Shown here piece after piece: positions 1 through 12,279 of a stretch of DNA of 64,000 bases. A model generated the notes under the pieces. The model had not been told where the DNA came from. It did not search any database and saw only the letters and a list, made by a program, of their open reading frames with translations. Within the stretch, counting starts at the first letter, position 1; each line of letters begins with the position of its first letter. The DNA is taken from positions 4,626,383 to 4,690,382 of the forward strand of contig OW804098.1 in NCBI GenBank assembly GCA_942159475.1. The letters run 5' to 3'. Source of the stretch: Sthenelais limicola. Lineage: Eukaryota > Annelida > Polychaeta > Phyllodocida > Sigalionidae. A program made the position numbers and the translations under genes.

Positions 1-20
1 CCACCACCATCAAGTCTCTA

Positions 21-267
21 TACATGGGTGAGATTTTCAGAAAATGTACAATTCACCTTCACCAATCCTCTCAAATAACTCACATTTAAGACAGAAATGA
101 GCTTCTATATACAGTTTAACATAACAGAACTGATACTTTAAATCAATGCGATACTAAATATACTCAGATATACCCAGTATTCATCATTTTTCAGCCTAAC
201 TTAGCAGAATTTCCCCAAATGTGTACAGCTGCCAATTGTACATTTTCTGAAAATCTGACCCACATAT
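21..267. mobile_element. MITE family A, copy 1
   Basis: This is a short non-autonomous element of about 245 bp. Its ends are inverted copies of a sequence containing TCAGAAAATGTACAATT next to GGGTCAGAT. Related copies lie at 26772-27018, 33604-33852 and 43334-43580. It has no coding potential. The superfamily is unknown because no clear target-site duplication could be read. Confidence 0.7.
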
Positions 268-360
268 CAAGTTTACCTGTAGTATTCCCTGTGGCCATGG
301 GATGCAGGGAAATCACAGCCTAGGACTCTCCTCCTCTCTAGCAATCACACTAGCACTAGC

Positions 361-1030
361 AGTGGGACTAGCTAGATCTTTACAAACATTAACAGTATAC
401 TGATTATTTACTGTACTATTACACTATTATTACACTGTAGTACCAGTGGGACTAGCTAGATCTTTACAAACATTATCAGTATAATGATTATTTACTGTAC
501 TATTACACTATTATTACACTGTAGTACCAGTGGGACTAGCTAGATCTTTACAAACATTATCAGTATAATGATTATTTACTGTACTACAACACTATTATTA
601 CACTGTAGTACCAGTGGGACTAGCTAGATCTTTACAAACATTATCAGTATAATGATTATTTACTGTACTACAACACTATTATTACACTGTAGTACCAGTG
701 GGACTAGCTAGATCTTTACAAACATTATCAGTATAATGATTATTTACTGTACTACAACACTATTATTACACTGTAGTACCAGTGGGACTAGCTAGATCTT
801 TACAAACATTATCAGTATAATGATTATTTACTGTACTACAACACTATTATTACACTGTAGTACCAGTGGGACTAGCTAGATCTTTACAAACATTATCAGT
901 ATAATGATTATTTACTGTACTACAACACTATTATTACACTGTAGTACCAGTGGGACTAGCTAGATCTTTACAAACATTATCAGTATAATGATTATTTACT
1001 GTACTACAACACTATTATTACACTACTATT
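361..1030. repeat. 84-bp minisatellite, about 8 copies
   Basis: The tandem unit includes AGTGGGACTAGCTAGATC and recurs every 84 bases (for example 361, 445, 529, 613). Copies are almost identical, with small variation between TATTAC and TACAAC in the unit. No open frame runs through it. Confidence 0.92.
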
Positions 1031-1458
1031 CCCATATTTAATTATTATAATTCCACCATTATGGTTGTCATTACCGTGTGATGTCAGATATAGTCCAGGG
1101 TCTTCATCTCCCTCAGCTGCCCCCAAATAGTTTTTGTATCATCATGTAATACGTACACATGTAATACGTATATACTAGTCTGTATAACAATCATCTATCA
1201 AACCACCATTACATGTCTATGATACAACCACCATCACAATTAGGTATTAAATAAACTTTGTATATATATCACAGACCTGGAATTCTGTGATATATATATA
1301 GTAAATGAGATACTAGATAAATAATAGGTGTATCGTAGAGTAATAGAAGCATACAGGGTCAGTTGGAAAACGATTGAACATGATCATGTAACATTATCAT
1401 TGCCATATGTTATTATTGCACAATAGCAATGGTCTCAATACCATGCACCAAATGTTTG

Positions 1459-1850
1459 TGTTGTGTCACAGAATTATGAGTCATAAGTTTTTTGTTTTTT
1501 TTAAAAACCGGATTTTGAGATACTGTCATATTTAAAAAGATGAAATCACGTGGATTCCAATGATGTTAACATTTAGGAAATCTAATAAGTAGTTCTATAT
1601 TCATAAATCATATATCCATGAACCTTAAAGCACCAGAAAGTTTCCTACAAAGAAATCTTGTGAATAAAACACTTTGAAAAATGTGAATTTTGTGACTTCA
1701 TTTTTGAAAAATGTGAATTTTGTGACTTCATTTTTGAAAAATGTGAATTTTGTGACTTCATTTTTCAAAAATGTGAATTTTGTGACTTCATTTTTCAAAA
1801 ATGTGAATTTTGTGACTTCATTTGTCTGTAAGACCTGAGGTGTAATAATC
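1459..1850. mobile_element. MITE family B, copy 1, with internal 30-bp tandem repeat
   Basis: The left part carries ATGAGTCATAA, then the shared internal block (GGATTTTGAGATA, GATTCCAATGATG, AATCTAATAAG). The right end is expanded into five 30-bp repeats of AATGTGAATTTTGTGACTTC at about 1677-1821. Related copies are at 5555-5710 (internal fragment), 43812-44237, 54370-54700 and 63815-64000. Confidence 0.6.
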
Positions 1851-1888
1851 TATCACATTGACTCATGTCTTGTTTCCTCTACTTGTAG

Positions 1889-1950
1889 GTGAGTGAGCGT
1901 GTGTGCAGTCTATGGATTATACTGGTACCATATATGGACGACCTGTCTGA
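1889..1950 (+). CDS. possible internal exon of an unidentified gene
   Basis: A 62-nt open segment lies between a polypyrimidine-rich acceptor (TTTCCTCTACTTGTAG) and a GTAAGG donor. In frame 0 it encodes VSERVCSLWIILVPYMDDLS, which reads like a hydrophobic protein segment. I do not recognise the family, and it is not a phospholipase C segment I know. It could be one exon of a gene spread over a much larger region, or a chance pairing of splice signals. Confidence 0.3.
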
Positions 1951-4380
1951 GTAAGGCTTTGAAATAACCTAATACTATATAGATGAACAACAATGTATGC
2001 AGATATATGTAATCTTGATGTATGTATTGTACCAATGATGTATTAATGATCACTCACTCACCCAGTAAGTAGTCTAGTAAATAATTAACAGACTTATCAC
2101 ATATCACCTCATCTCATTATTATGTACTACCCAGTGAACACTAGTGCAGTTTTTTCTTTAATGAATTGCGCGAAAATCGGCCGCGATTTTTGCGCGTCAG
2201 AACAGCGTCAGATGTTACTCCATGGAGCGCGAAATTGTACCGCGTGTGACGCGGTGCAGTGACGCGCGTTATGCGCGGTCATTATTGCAGGTTATTTCGC
2301 GGTGGTAAGGTCCTGTTCAAGAGGGGGACGGGGATGGTGTTACTGTGGTTCATAATTTTAGGGGGGCGGCAGGGTGAAAACGGAAAATATTGGTTTTAAT
2401 TGTGGTTTATATCCGATATTATATTGCGATTAATGCACTGTACTCTACCATGCTGTATGAAAAAAAAATTATTATTGGCGAAATTGAAGCAAGAGAAGAC
2501 AACACAATGGTTACATTGTATACAGTTTACTCCTTTATTATTCAATATGAAATTCACTCCATTACTCGATCATCTGCAGCATCAATGACTTAGCAATGTC
2601 TATATAGCAATCACAGGCATTTAAACCCTGGAACTCTTATTAAACAACATGGATTTATATGAATTGGAAGCAGAGATCATAGCAGATCAATAAGGATACA
2701 TAATATATAGTGATTTACAGTGATCATAATAAGGGTATTTCTCTAAACTTCTTATATAATACCAGTCAAAAATGAACCACTCCGATATATATAAAAGTGG
2801 GAAAAACATGTAAAACAGCCAATAGGACACTGTGCTGGTGCAGTTGACTAAGGAATACATTGATAGATAACCCAGACAAAATTTCAACTAGGACCAAACT
2901 GCTGAAAAGTCCAGCCCGACTACCTCAGCCCAATGCAATCCCCCAAATGTTATTGCATGCACTGAGACAACCAAATAAATTTGGAATAACTCATTATAAA
3001 TAACATAACTTTCCAGCGTTAACATCCATGCCCTCCAGCACACTTTCAATATCAATACAATCATTTTTCACAAAATCGACTTATAATTCAAATTATACAA
3101 GTTCACAGTCTTCATTACAAGTCGGTGATGCCTCTAGGCATTACATATTGTTGTCCCAAGTCGCTGGGATCTATGAATTCCACCAATTCCAGACTATTGA
3201 AAAAGCGAACCTCTATAGAAAACTACCTTGTTAGCGTCAACTCACTGATAACAGTATTCTGATGTCCAACACACTTTGTTTACCATATAAACTGTAAATA
3301 AGGCACCCGATTAAACATGATGAAACATAAAATCAAATAACTATAAATGACGTTGGACATCTTGTAATCAACCACTGTCCAGCTGAGAGCAGCCATCCTG
3401 ATCACTATCAACTCTCTAAATCATCCGAAATGACACAAGTGGGATAAAAATACCTGAACATTACACATTAAACTATTATTTAACAATAATAAACCTTGAA
3501 ATCCATTATGTTCCAGCCGCTGATGCAAAATAATGACGCATCATAGCTTGTGACATCATCTTGAAAATTTCCTTTAAAAATCATGAAAAATCCAAATTCA
3601 GTTAAAACAAAAGGATGCGGAATTTGAAAGAAAATGACAATTTTGAGTTGGTAGAAGCCTAAAATTATCTTTAAATCATGACCCAGAATAATAATTATTA
3701 GCCTCGCCATATTTTATTTCAAGGAAACAGTAAATTGAGACGAGTTCTGTAATAAAAGGAATATGAACAAAAAAAAGGGCTCTGACAGCCGAAATCTCGC
3801 GCCCAGAGAGTTATAGTATAGGAATTCTCTCTGTGGCTGTAAAAACACTAAATATTGAAATATTTTTAAAATCTTTTCGTCCATATGGTGGGAAAAGTCC
3901 CCTAGACTACATAGCCAGTGAGAGAAATTTTAAAATCAGTAAAGTCTGAGAGTTATATGACTGTGAAACTGGCGAATTTTGTCGAAAACCATGAGAAATC
4001 CAAATTTGTGTCTGCCATAGGAATTGCATTGTCATAAATAAAACGGGTCTAGAATCATTAAATATTGAAATATTTTAAATCTATTCATCTATACAACGTA
4101 ACTAGGTTCCTAGATGAAATAAACAGTGAAAATCATAACTGTAAACTGTTGAGACATTCTGAGTCTAAAAGTGCTTTTGGAATAGAGGCCCTGAAACAAC
4201 AAGGCAGTTACCACTGGAAAAGGGTGCTAACACCTACATAGGCATATTTTACAGCAAAATGAACTATGTGATAGAAAGTAAGCAAAATATAGTTTAATGT
4301 TAAAATAATTATTAAGTTAAAATAAAATAATGGGGTTATTGGGATTGTTGTACATGTAGAGTCAGCGGTTTGAAGGAAGG
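1951..4380. other. no gene seen; CpG-rich patch at 2160-2310
   Basis: Only short chance ORFs are present. The patch at 2160-2310 is unusually CpG-rich for this window. It contains an imperfect hairpin (CGCGAAAATCG ... CGCGATTTTTGCG). A second CpG-rich patch with some shared wording lies at 20341-20560. Both may be remnants of short elements. Confidence 0.5.
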
Positions 4381-4389
4381 TGCAAATTC

Positions 4390-4515
4390 TGGCATTGCTT
4401 TAGAGGCCCCCTGCCCCTCTGAGTTAGGGGGACACAGGGACCATTTTAAGGGGTCTAGGGGGGCCGGTGCCCCCAGGCCCCCCCCTGGTACCGCCACTGG
4501 ACTGGACTTTGAACC
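4390..4515 (-). mobile_element. possible hAT-type MITE end
   Basis: Read on the minus strand, the stretch starts CAGTGGCGGTACCAGGGGGG and continues as a G/C-rich block. The CAGTGGCG start is typical of hAT terminal repeats. The partner end was not found, so this may be a fragment or a chance likeness. Confidence 0.25.
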
Positions 4516-7270
4516 ATTTTGGGATTTAGCAGATAAACATCTTAATGATATCGAGCTGTGAAGCATAGGAAATTCACGTAATCCCGGGGGAATGAGGCAA
4601 CATTTGCATGACACTTGTCTCCCTCTTGCAGCTTGCCTTTGTTCCTTCCTTTCGTTGATGGCAAAACCCCTTAAAGAAGAAAGAAAAAAAGAACAATATA
4701 ATACATGAATAATATCAGACATTAAGTGCAAAATATAGGGTCATCTTTATTAGTAAGAATCCAGGAAGTAGTATCCTGCTGTTTTGATAATAAATAATTG
4801 CATGGTTCCTGTGACCCATCAAAATTACTGACTTTTAATACAAATTACTGATTTAAATGAGTGATTATCTCTTATGCTTATATCTTGGTGACTATTTGAG
4901 ATTTTCACAATATTCCAAGAACATTATATATCCGAACATCGCTATCTGACTGTCCTAAAGTTGTATGGTTATATAACTAATCTATTAAAAGAAATATGCA
5001 TAGAGGGGCTCTAGGGTTAGGTGGGGGGAGTGGAGGCAGAGGAGAGCGGATATTGAAAGATTATTTAAAGTGGACCTAATAAAACTTTTCTAAATTAATG
5101 ATGACAGATCATGTTCTTGGGAATATTATTTATTTATTTATTTATTTTGCTTAATGTGATATCAGTGTGCAACATAACCCAGAGACCGATGCCCAGGTCT
5201 CCATTGAATTTGTGTCGGTCTCTGATATTGATATTAGGCTGAGTCCGACTGTCTCCAATGAAATTATCTTGTCTAACTTTTCTTAACTCTGACATTTCTT
5301 ATAAAAAACTCTGATTCAACTGTCGTTGAGTGCATCTCATGCATTATCTCACCTCTACAACAGTAGAGGTAGAGGTAACAGTCTACCTGGCCCTGTCTTA
5401 GACAATCTTATTTTCTGCACGTTATTTAACATAGGCCTATTAATGACCCCTTTTTTCGGTCTCTGTAAAATCATGTCAGTCTCCACTGTTACAATTTGAT
5501 AGAGACCGACAGTCTCTGGTCTCCCTATTCACTATGTTGCACACTGTCATATAATATAGATTTTGAGGTGTTATCATATTTGAATAGAAGAGATCAAGTT
5601 GATTCCAATGATCGTAATAATTACAAAATCTAATAAGTGCTTCTATATTTTTGTACGCATGAAAACAAGTTTGTAATATTTCTTAATGGCCAATTACTAG
5701 TAGGCCCAAAGAAATTATATATACTCTTTATATATAAGATGACCCCAGGCATGAACTGGGGTGTCGTTGTGTGGCTTGTGAACACACTCCTGGCTTTTCT
5801 GTTGATGTTGATTCATTTCTATTGACATCACAGGCTCACCTCAGGCTGGGTGGGACGAAACTGGTCTTAATTCAGGAGGTATTTGTCTGTTTGGGACATT
5901 TGGATATTTATTAGATTAGAATATTATAAGTTATAGATATATAATTTCTTATCATATCCACTTCGAAAATTGATAATTTCTTATCACATTCACTTCGAAT
6001 TTTGATATCTACCTTGTTTCAAATTGGTTTGAGATTTGTATTTCCACCTTATTTCCTTTCCTGTTCTCCTAATATATTTCGTCACATCAATATTCTGAGT
6101 ATTGGATTAAAGTCATGTGTCGTCCCCCTACCTAATAACCCACTCACTGCCCTACTGTTCCTGCTCCATGTACACAATAATACACCAAACCCCTCCTTGA
6201 TTTCGGCGCAAATTACAAATTGTGTTGCAAAGTGAACTGCAGAGAGGTGTTAATTGCCCATTCTCGTTGAAAGCAATCAAGCTAAAGTTGGTCTATATTC
6301 AATAATATATTGTCAATAGAATGTTTTGTTATATATAGATAGATCTTTTTCAAGAAAGTGTGTTTAGATAGCATGCACTTAACTACTCTTGTTTTCCGAG
6401 TTCCATGTGGAATGAGTGAGTAAAAGGCTTATATTTTAGTATTTCTGTTTAATATATATATATTATATTTTACAGTAAAATATGCATAACAGACAACAAT
6501 ACCACAAAGGGTTTTTCTATTTATGTCTGGAAAACGATCATAAAAATATGACATAAGGTATACCTACATACATGGTTGATGTGGATCTTATGGGTTTCTT
6601 GTTGCTCTTGTCGAATGCTTAGATTGTCTCAGCCCTCTTCACATACACTGTAATGCCTGAAGCCTGAAGTTGTTCCCTGTAATATTAATAATCACACTGT
6701 GTTAATACATCATAATAAGACCAGGGAGGTATATACAAGGGAGTAGCAACAACTGATTGACTGCATTGAAAATAATTTTTATAGTAACCACTTTATTAAT
6801 GATATTATGATTATCATAGATTTTTGTAAATCCCTATTATTATATAGACATCTTGTAGATATATTAGTGGAGTCATTGTGTCAACATTTATTGAGTATCA
6901 AGATGGAGTGAGGAACCCAAAACAGTGAGAACAGAAGGGGGGTATTTGGTGTAGGTTTGTTTTATTGGGGGTCTGACGTTTCGGGTTTCAATGGCCCTTT
7001 ATCAAGGAGGTGGATTTATTGAGTATACATCAGAATTTGCCAGGTGTTTTACTGTTAGATATCATAACACTACCATATGAACAAAAATTTCATACTTTAC
7101 TCAAACTCCCATCCTAAATCAGAACTGAGAAAAGTACAAACTACAAAGTTCCTCCCTAGACCCCATAAAACAGGCCCCTGTAAGAAGAATGATATTATAC
7201 GTTTTAGTGGCTGTAGTTTAGGGATAGTTTACACAATCAGTGTAAGCATCAAATTCTTTAGGAAAACTTA
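4516..7270. other. no gene seen
   Basis: The stretch is AT-rich, with an (ATTT)n run at about 5129-5148, a family B MITE fragment at 5555-5710, and short chance ORFs only. At 6965-7010 the minus strand has a degenerate relative of the hammerhead-like motif seen elsewhere, with CTTGATAAAGGG in place of CTGATGA. Confidence 0.6.
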
Positions 7271-7273
7271 TTA

Positions 7274-7569
7274 AGGCAGGAGCACCCTAGCTGCAATAAG
7301 CCTCGCAATAGGCTTTGCAACAGGCCTCACGATAAGAAATGCGTTGCTGTCTATCACAGAAATATTAGACATGTTTAATATTTGTTGTCAATAAGCACTG
7401 CATCGCAGACGTCACCATGTTATTGAGATCAATTGCAAAGCACTATTGCCGAAGTGTGGCAATGTTTGCAACAGGCCTTCCCGATAGACCTCTACCATAA
7501 CCTGGCCTATCGGGAAAGCCTGTTGCAAAGCCTAACGCAAGGGTTATTTTGGCTAGTGTGGCGCCTGCT
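7274..7569. mobile_element. probable Harbinger-type MITE
   Basis: The element is about 296 bp. Its imperfect terminal inverted repeats are AGGCAGGAGCACCCTAGC at the left and, in reverse complement, AGCAGGCGCCACACTAGC at the right. TTA lies directly outside each end (7271-7273 and 7570-7572), matching the 3-bp TWA duplication of PIF/Harbinger elements. It also holds a near-perfect internal hairpin (arms 7465-7487 and 7507-7529). It has no coding capacity. Confidence 0.55.
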
Positions 7570-8008
7570 TTAGAGGAAATGAGCTTGGATAAATGAAGCA
7601 AAATGTCATGATATAGCTTTACATGCATTAGTTTTCTAATGTCATTGTTTTATTTATAAATAATTTCCATCATGGACCCCAATGAAGACTGCCTGTTTCC
7701 CTTGCCCCCAGCCCCACACCCCCTAGAGTTCACCTCCTGCATCTGTCCATTATTTTGAGAATTGGCAGCAAAAATATGTATTCTAATTTCTAAATAGTTG
7801 TTTCCCTTTATCCCTTCACCCCTATATATAGTGACAACGATTTGTGAGCCTTAGCCGAAAGTTGCTTCTTGTGTCTGGGGAAAGTTCTAAAGTTTTTGTC
7901 ATGTCTGCACATGATGTTATAAAAAGCAACTATCTGCTCCCTACAAAGGACAGAAAACTTACAGTCAGTCTCCTGCTGTTTGGTGTCCTGGGATTCCTTT
8001 CCTGCATC

Positions 8009-8012
8009 TTAA
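8009..8012. repeat. left TTAA target-site duplication
   Basis: TTAA directly abuts the left terminal inverted repeat and matches 16135-16138 at the other end. Confidence 0.88.
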
Positions 8013-8028
8013 AGGCAAACGCTACTAT
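8013..8028 (+). repeat. left terminal inverted repeat
   Basis: The 16 bases AGGCAAACGCTACTAT match the right end exactly in inverted orientation, and identity stops at base 17. This is the presumed transposase recognition end distal to the gene. Confidence 0.92.
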
Positions 8029-8041
8029 CTAGTGGAAAATG

Positions 8042-9320
8042 AAAATAAATGTCATTTTTCTGAAACTTTGTTATCTGATTCTTGAAGTGTTTCTGGTCAT
8101 AAAAATGAAAAAAAATCAATGGGTCGCCGTGCTCATTTTTTAATTACAGCACTTCAAAGTTTGGTATCTCAAAATAATTAATAAGGACCAAAATGGGACC
8201 AAAAGAGGGCCTCATTTTGCGTTAACTCGACTCCGTAGTTCATATTTGATATTTATATTCACTCAATTTAAGTAAAGTTAACAGTTTTGGAGAGAGTATG
8301 ATTTGACCAATAATTATATGCCACTTTTTTGGTAGAATGCGTGGCCATTTTTATTCTGAAAGCAACAAATCCGTGATGCTAATTTTGAATTAAAACCTTG
8401 AAAAAACCCACTTTTGTTCGCTATTCTTATAAAAACGATTATATTTTTTTCCCCATCGAAAATAAATGTCATTTTTCTGATTCTTTAGTATATGATTTTT
8501 GAAGTGTCTGTGTTAATAAAAATAAAAAAAAATCAATGGGTCGCCGTGCTCATTTTTTAATTACAGTGCTTCAAAGTTTGGTATCTCAAATCTCAAATCT
8601 CAAAAAAATGAGCACCGAAAAGGGGCTTCATTATGCAGTACCTTCCTTGATCAGATAGTTCATAATTGGTATTTATATTCACTCAATGTAAATAAAATTA
8701 ACAGTTTCGGAGAGTGTATTATCTGACCTATTATTCTATGCCTCTTTTTTATATAATGCATGGGTTTTTTGCTTAAAACAAGGAATCCACGACGCAAATT
8801 CTGAATTAAAAACTGGAAAAACACTATTTTTCACTATATTTGTAAAAGAAAACCCAACAAACATAAGCAAAACAATATATTTATATTCTCACCGGATATG
8901 AATGTCATTTTTATGATTTGTTAGTATATCATTCTTAGAGTGTTTGTGATCATAAAAATGAAAATAAATCAATGGGTCATGCAGTTAGTTTCTGAGTTAT
9001 GGGGCTTTGAAGTTTGGTATCAATCAACAAAGCTGTGAATGTGACCCCACTGGATTCCACAAAATTGATAGTTTATAATCACTATTCATATTAACTGAAT
9101 CTCACTAGACTAAAAGGTTTTATATGACAATATCATCTGTGAAATCATTCCAAGCCTCAGGTACGTATGATGCATCAGTCTTTAGTGATTTAGTGATGAA
9201 TTGGCAAATCCGTCAAGTATATTATTGTAAATTTTAAAAAGTCTGAAAAACACAATTTTTTGACATTTGCATATTTATTGTACAACGGCAAATAAATGTC
9301 ATTTTTCCTCAAATTCACAA
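8042..9320. repeat. subterminal tandem repeats of the transposon
   Basis: Three diverged copies and one partial copy of a unit of about 390-440 bp occur, each beginning near AAATAAATGTCATTTTT (about 8042, 8458, 8895 and 9286). Copies share AATCAATGGGTC, a GCTTCAAAGTTTGGTATC block and a TTCACTCAATNTAA block. Subterminal repeats are common transposase-binding sites in DNA transposons; that role is inferred here. An (AAT)n microsatellite follows at about 9367-9408. Confidence 0.75.
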
Positions 9321-9375
9321 GATTTGCATATGCACATGTCTGAAATAAGATAATCAATCAACACAAATAATAATG

Positions 9376-9409
<34 letters not shown>

Positions 9410-9690
9410 AACTTTCAAGTTATTTTAGCTAAACCCTTGACCATGTAGGACATAAAATTCACCCATTATACCTTATAGTATGGTCTCATAAAACAATATT
9501 ATCTGTTGCAGATAGAAACACATTGTATGATTTAAAATTTTCTAACAAGAAAGTAAGATAGGAAATAATATTAAATTTGATCATATGACATAATATTTTG
9601 AACATATACCATATCACCAATAGGACGGATAATTTACACAAGTATCATTCAAAATTCGGTGTTTTATGTGAGATTCAAAGAAGACATATA

Positions 9691-9696
9691 TTTATT
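9691..9696 (-). promoter_or_regulatory. polyadenylation signal of the transposase gene
   Basis: On the minus strand the stop TAA runs straight into AATAAA, overlapping by one base. This gives a very short 3' UTR, as is usual for compact transposon genes. Confidence 0.55.
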
Positions 9697-11980
9697 TACG
9701 TATCATTCTGTAAAAAATTACACACTGAGTGAATCGTTTTTTTTGCATTGGTTATTCGTACACGATTATTAGCATCTTTTTCTGTAAACAGAGACGTGAT
9801 GCCCTGGGCCCCATCCCTCTCATATGCAAGTTTAAGGTGGCTTATGTTTAATCCACTAGCTGCCATCTTTGACAACATCCCCACTCCACAAATTTTGGCC
9901 TCACTCATGGCTTGGAATGAATGAATATTTGCTGCAAGGTGTCTGTCCCTCTCAATAGCTTGAAGGACTGCTCTGACAGGAAAGCTATGCATTTTCAAGA
10001 GGTCATTTGTAATCCCACTTTTGTCAACAACCTGCTCCAATACCTGAGCATCATCCTGAGCATTGTGAGCATTAAATGACTTGTTGGTTACATGCTGAAC
10101 AATGGTGCCAAGTTTATAGTTGGGAAGGTCTAAGAGGCGTTTAAACAATGGCAGAGTGTCAATGAAACCGGCAACAGTTTCTTGGAAACTTTCCAGTTTC
10201 CCAGCAACACTAACATGACGAACCAACCTATAAGAATCAAATGTTTTACAGTTATGAGCAGACAGGACAACTTGACCAAAAGGGCGTGCCCATGCTAAAA
10301 ATCTCTCTATTGCCTGATCCATTGTGTCAGTATTTACCTCCGACCCAAGGTAAAAAAGCTTGTTGCCTACACTTGTCAGATTTGTGATTTCAGATACTTT
10401 AGATGGAATTGGTGTACTAGGCAGAATATAAGAATTGAAGCTATTTCCATTCTGACACGCTGAGAACTGTATGATATCACAAGATTTCCTCAGTGACGTA
10501 GTTTCAAGATCAAAGGAAATTACATTTTTTGTGTCAAAGTCTTGAATCGGTTTAAATACTGGAGCGGGAACTGGAGGGGGTATCGTGATTATTTCGTTTG
10601 GTGTCGATGTCACATCATATTGTGAGCCATAGGTCTTCCCTTCACGCAGTTCATTCACCTGTTGTGTTGCTGTCTTGGCAGCTTGCAATGATAATTTCCG
10701 TCTTTTATACGGGATGGAATTGACACATCTACTTGTTCTCTTCCTGCCGCAAGTAATTTTATTTGCACGATTCCTGTAAAAATGTCCCGGTGAGAGGCCA
10801 TTTGATGTGAAGATTTTAGAGAGGTAATCATGCCCCTCATTTTTCTGGGATACTGCACATGAAACCCGTGCCTTTAGGCTACCTGAGGAGCTATAATGCC
10901 GAGATTTAGGGGCTTTGGAAGCGACCATATTGTTGAAGCTTTCACAAGCACTTGTTGATGAGCAGGGAGCCAATTGTTTCACGTTATTAATGAAACAATC
11001 AAATATATTTGTCAGGTTGGTCTTGAGCTGCTCACCAGAAAGACACTTTCCATTTGGCAAGTATTTATATTGATGGTGTGGGTCCTTTTTGAACTTACAC
11101 CACTCTTTGCAAGTGTCATGGCTACCAAACACATGTGGTACTATAGCCCTCAGCGCCAAAGCTAGAGACTCAGAATTATTTTTATTCTGTGTCAAGGCAT
11201 ACATAAAGCATTTGTCAACTAAATATTTGATTACTTCCGTTGTTAGACATCTGTGTTGAGACTGTAGTTTGTAGAGTGCCCCCTGTAGATGCTTTTTGAC
11301 GTGCATTACATCACTGTGTTTTGCTATATCATGCTGCAACACAGCTCGAATCCGGGAAATAGTTGTACAATCCTCATCCATTATTAGTGTTCCAACTTGA
11401 ATATCATGGTGAGTTTCTAACTTTTGAACGATTTCAGCTGCCACATCTGGTTCCATAGCTTTTGAGCTACCGCTGAAGTTTTTGTGGCAGTCATGTTGAC
11501 TGGGTTTTCTACCTTTTCTAGCCGCTATGGTACATGTCCTACAGTCTTTCATTCGGACCCCAAAATCTAATATTTTTCCAGTTTTTTCCCCAATCATTGT
11601 TCCTACGCCCGATGCACTATCATAGCGCCGTCCAGATGATCTTTTTTGCCAACCCATGTCATATTTAACCGTGAGAGAGACAGGGGTTTTGTCTGGGGTA
11701 GTGTTATTGGAGCAAGGAATATTTAAATCAATGTCATCATCGAGAAAATCTAGGGCCTCTTCAAATGTAAGAAATTTATCACTGTTGATGGACACGTCTT
11801 TAATCACTGCTTCCTTTTCCTGTTGGACTGCAGCTTCACAGCTTGCTTTTGCAACAAGATCTATATGCCTTCCTATTTCAATCTCTCTCTGTTTCATGGT
11901 TCGATGGTGTGGATAAGGAACCTCAATCGATGCTAGGAAATTGTTCATTTGTTCCACACCTAGTCCACTGTGAAGCATTC
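9696..11980 (-). CDS. transposase-exonuclease, exon 2 (DDE core and DEDDh exonuclease)
   Basis: Exon 2 supplies the last two bases of a split glycine codon and 760 further residues. Numbering below is for the joined 920-residue protein. Residues about 260-520 match the Mutator-like transposase pattern of PF20700: D267 in KYDMGWQKR, a CxxC at 306-309, D361/D363 in MDEDCTT, and E506 in ACESFNN, giving a plausible DDE triad. A basic linker with PYKRRKL at about 583-589 may be a nuclear signal. Residues about 647-810 are a DEDDh exonuclease: D650 and E652 (FDLET), D741 (KTFDSYR), then H798-x4-D803 (HNAQDDAQ). A helical tail follows. The exonuclease resembles the PML exon 9/TREX-like class. The acceptor is TATTAACAG, so ATG 11976-11978 is an internal codon. 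The stop codon overlaps an AATAAA signal. No frameshift or internal stop is seen. Confidence 0.9.
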
Positions 11981-12266
11981 CTGTTAATACAGAGGTTATG
12001 GTTATATTATAATCCCATCTAAAAATTATCTAAATGAATGATATGACAACTGACTTAAAAAGAAAAGTACTTCTCTATAAATTTATGAACAACACAAATA
12101 GGACTTTGAAAATATATCAGAGAAATATAGAGTGTCACTAATACACATGACCATTAAAAGTACCGGTAAATAAATGTTACATTAATATTCATTATTAGCA
12201 ATGTGACCATCTGTGATGGTTGACAGTTGAAATAACTCCAGTCAAGTGCATAATGTAGATAGTAAT

Positions 12267-12279
12267 CATTAAATAACTG
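12267..12279 (+). repeat. target-site duplication of the Penelope-like insert, left
   Basis: CATTAAATAACTG is identical to 14621-14633 and directly precedes the first base of the insert. An in-frame TAA within it closes the endonuclease frame on the upstream side. Confidence 0.82.

Noticed and set aside
379..1030. Possible CRISPR-like array
   Set aside because: Units are 84 bp with no unique spacers and the DNA is eukaryotic; it is a minisatellite.
6965..7010. Minus-strand CTTGATAAAGGG...CCCGAAACG
   Set aside because: The CTGANGA element is broken, so it was not called as a hammerhead core.
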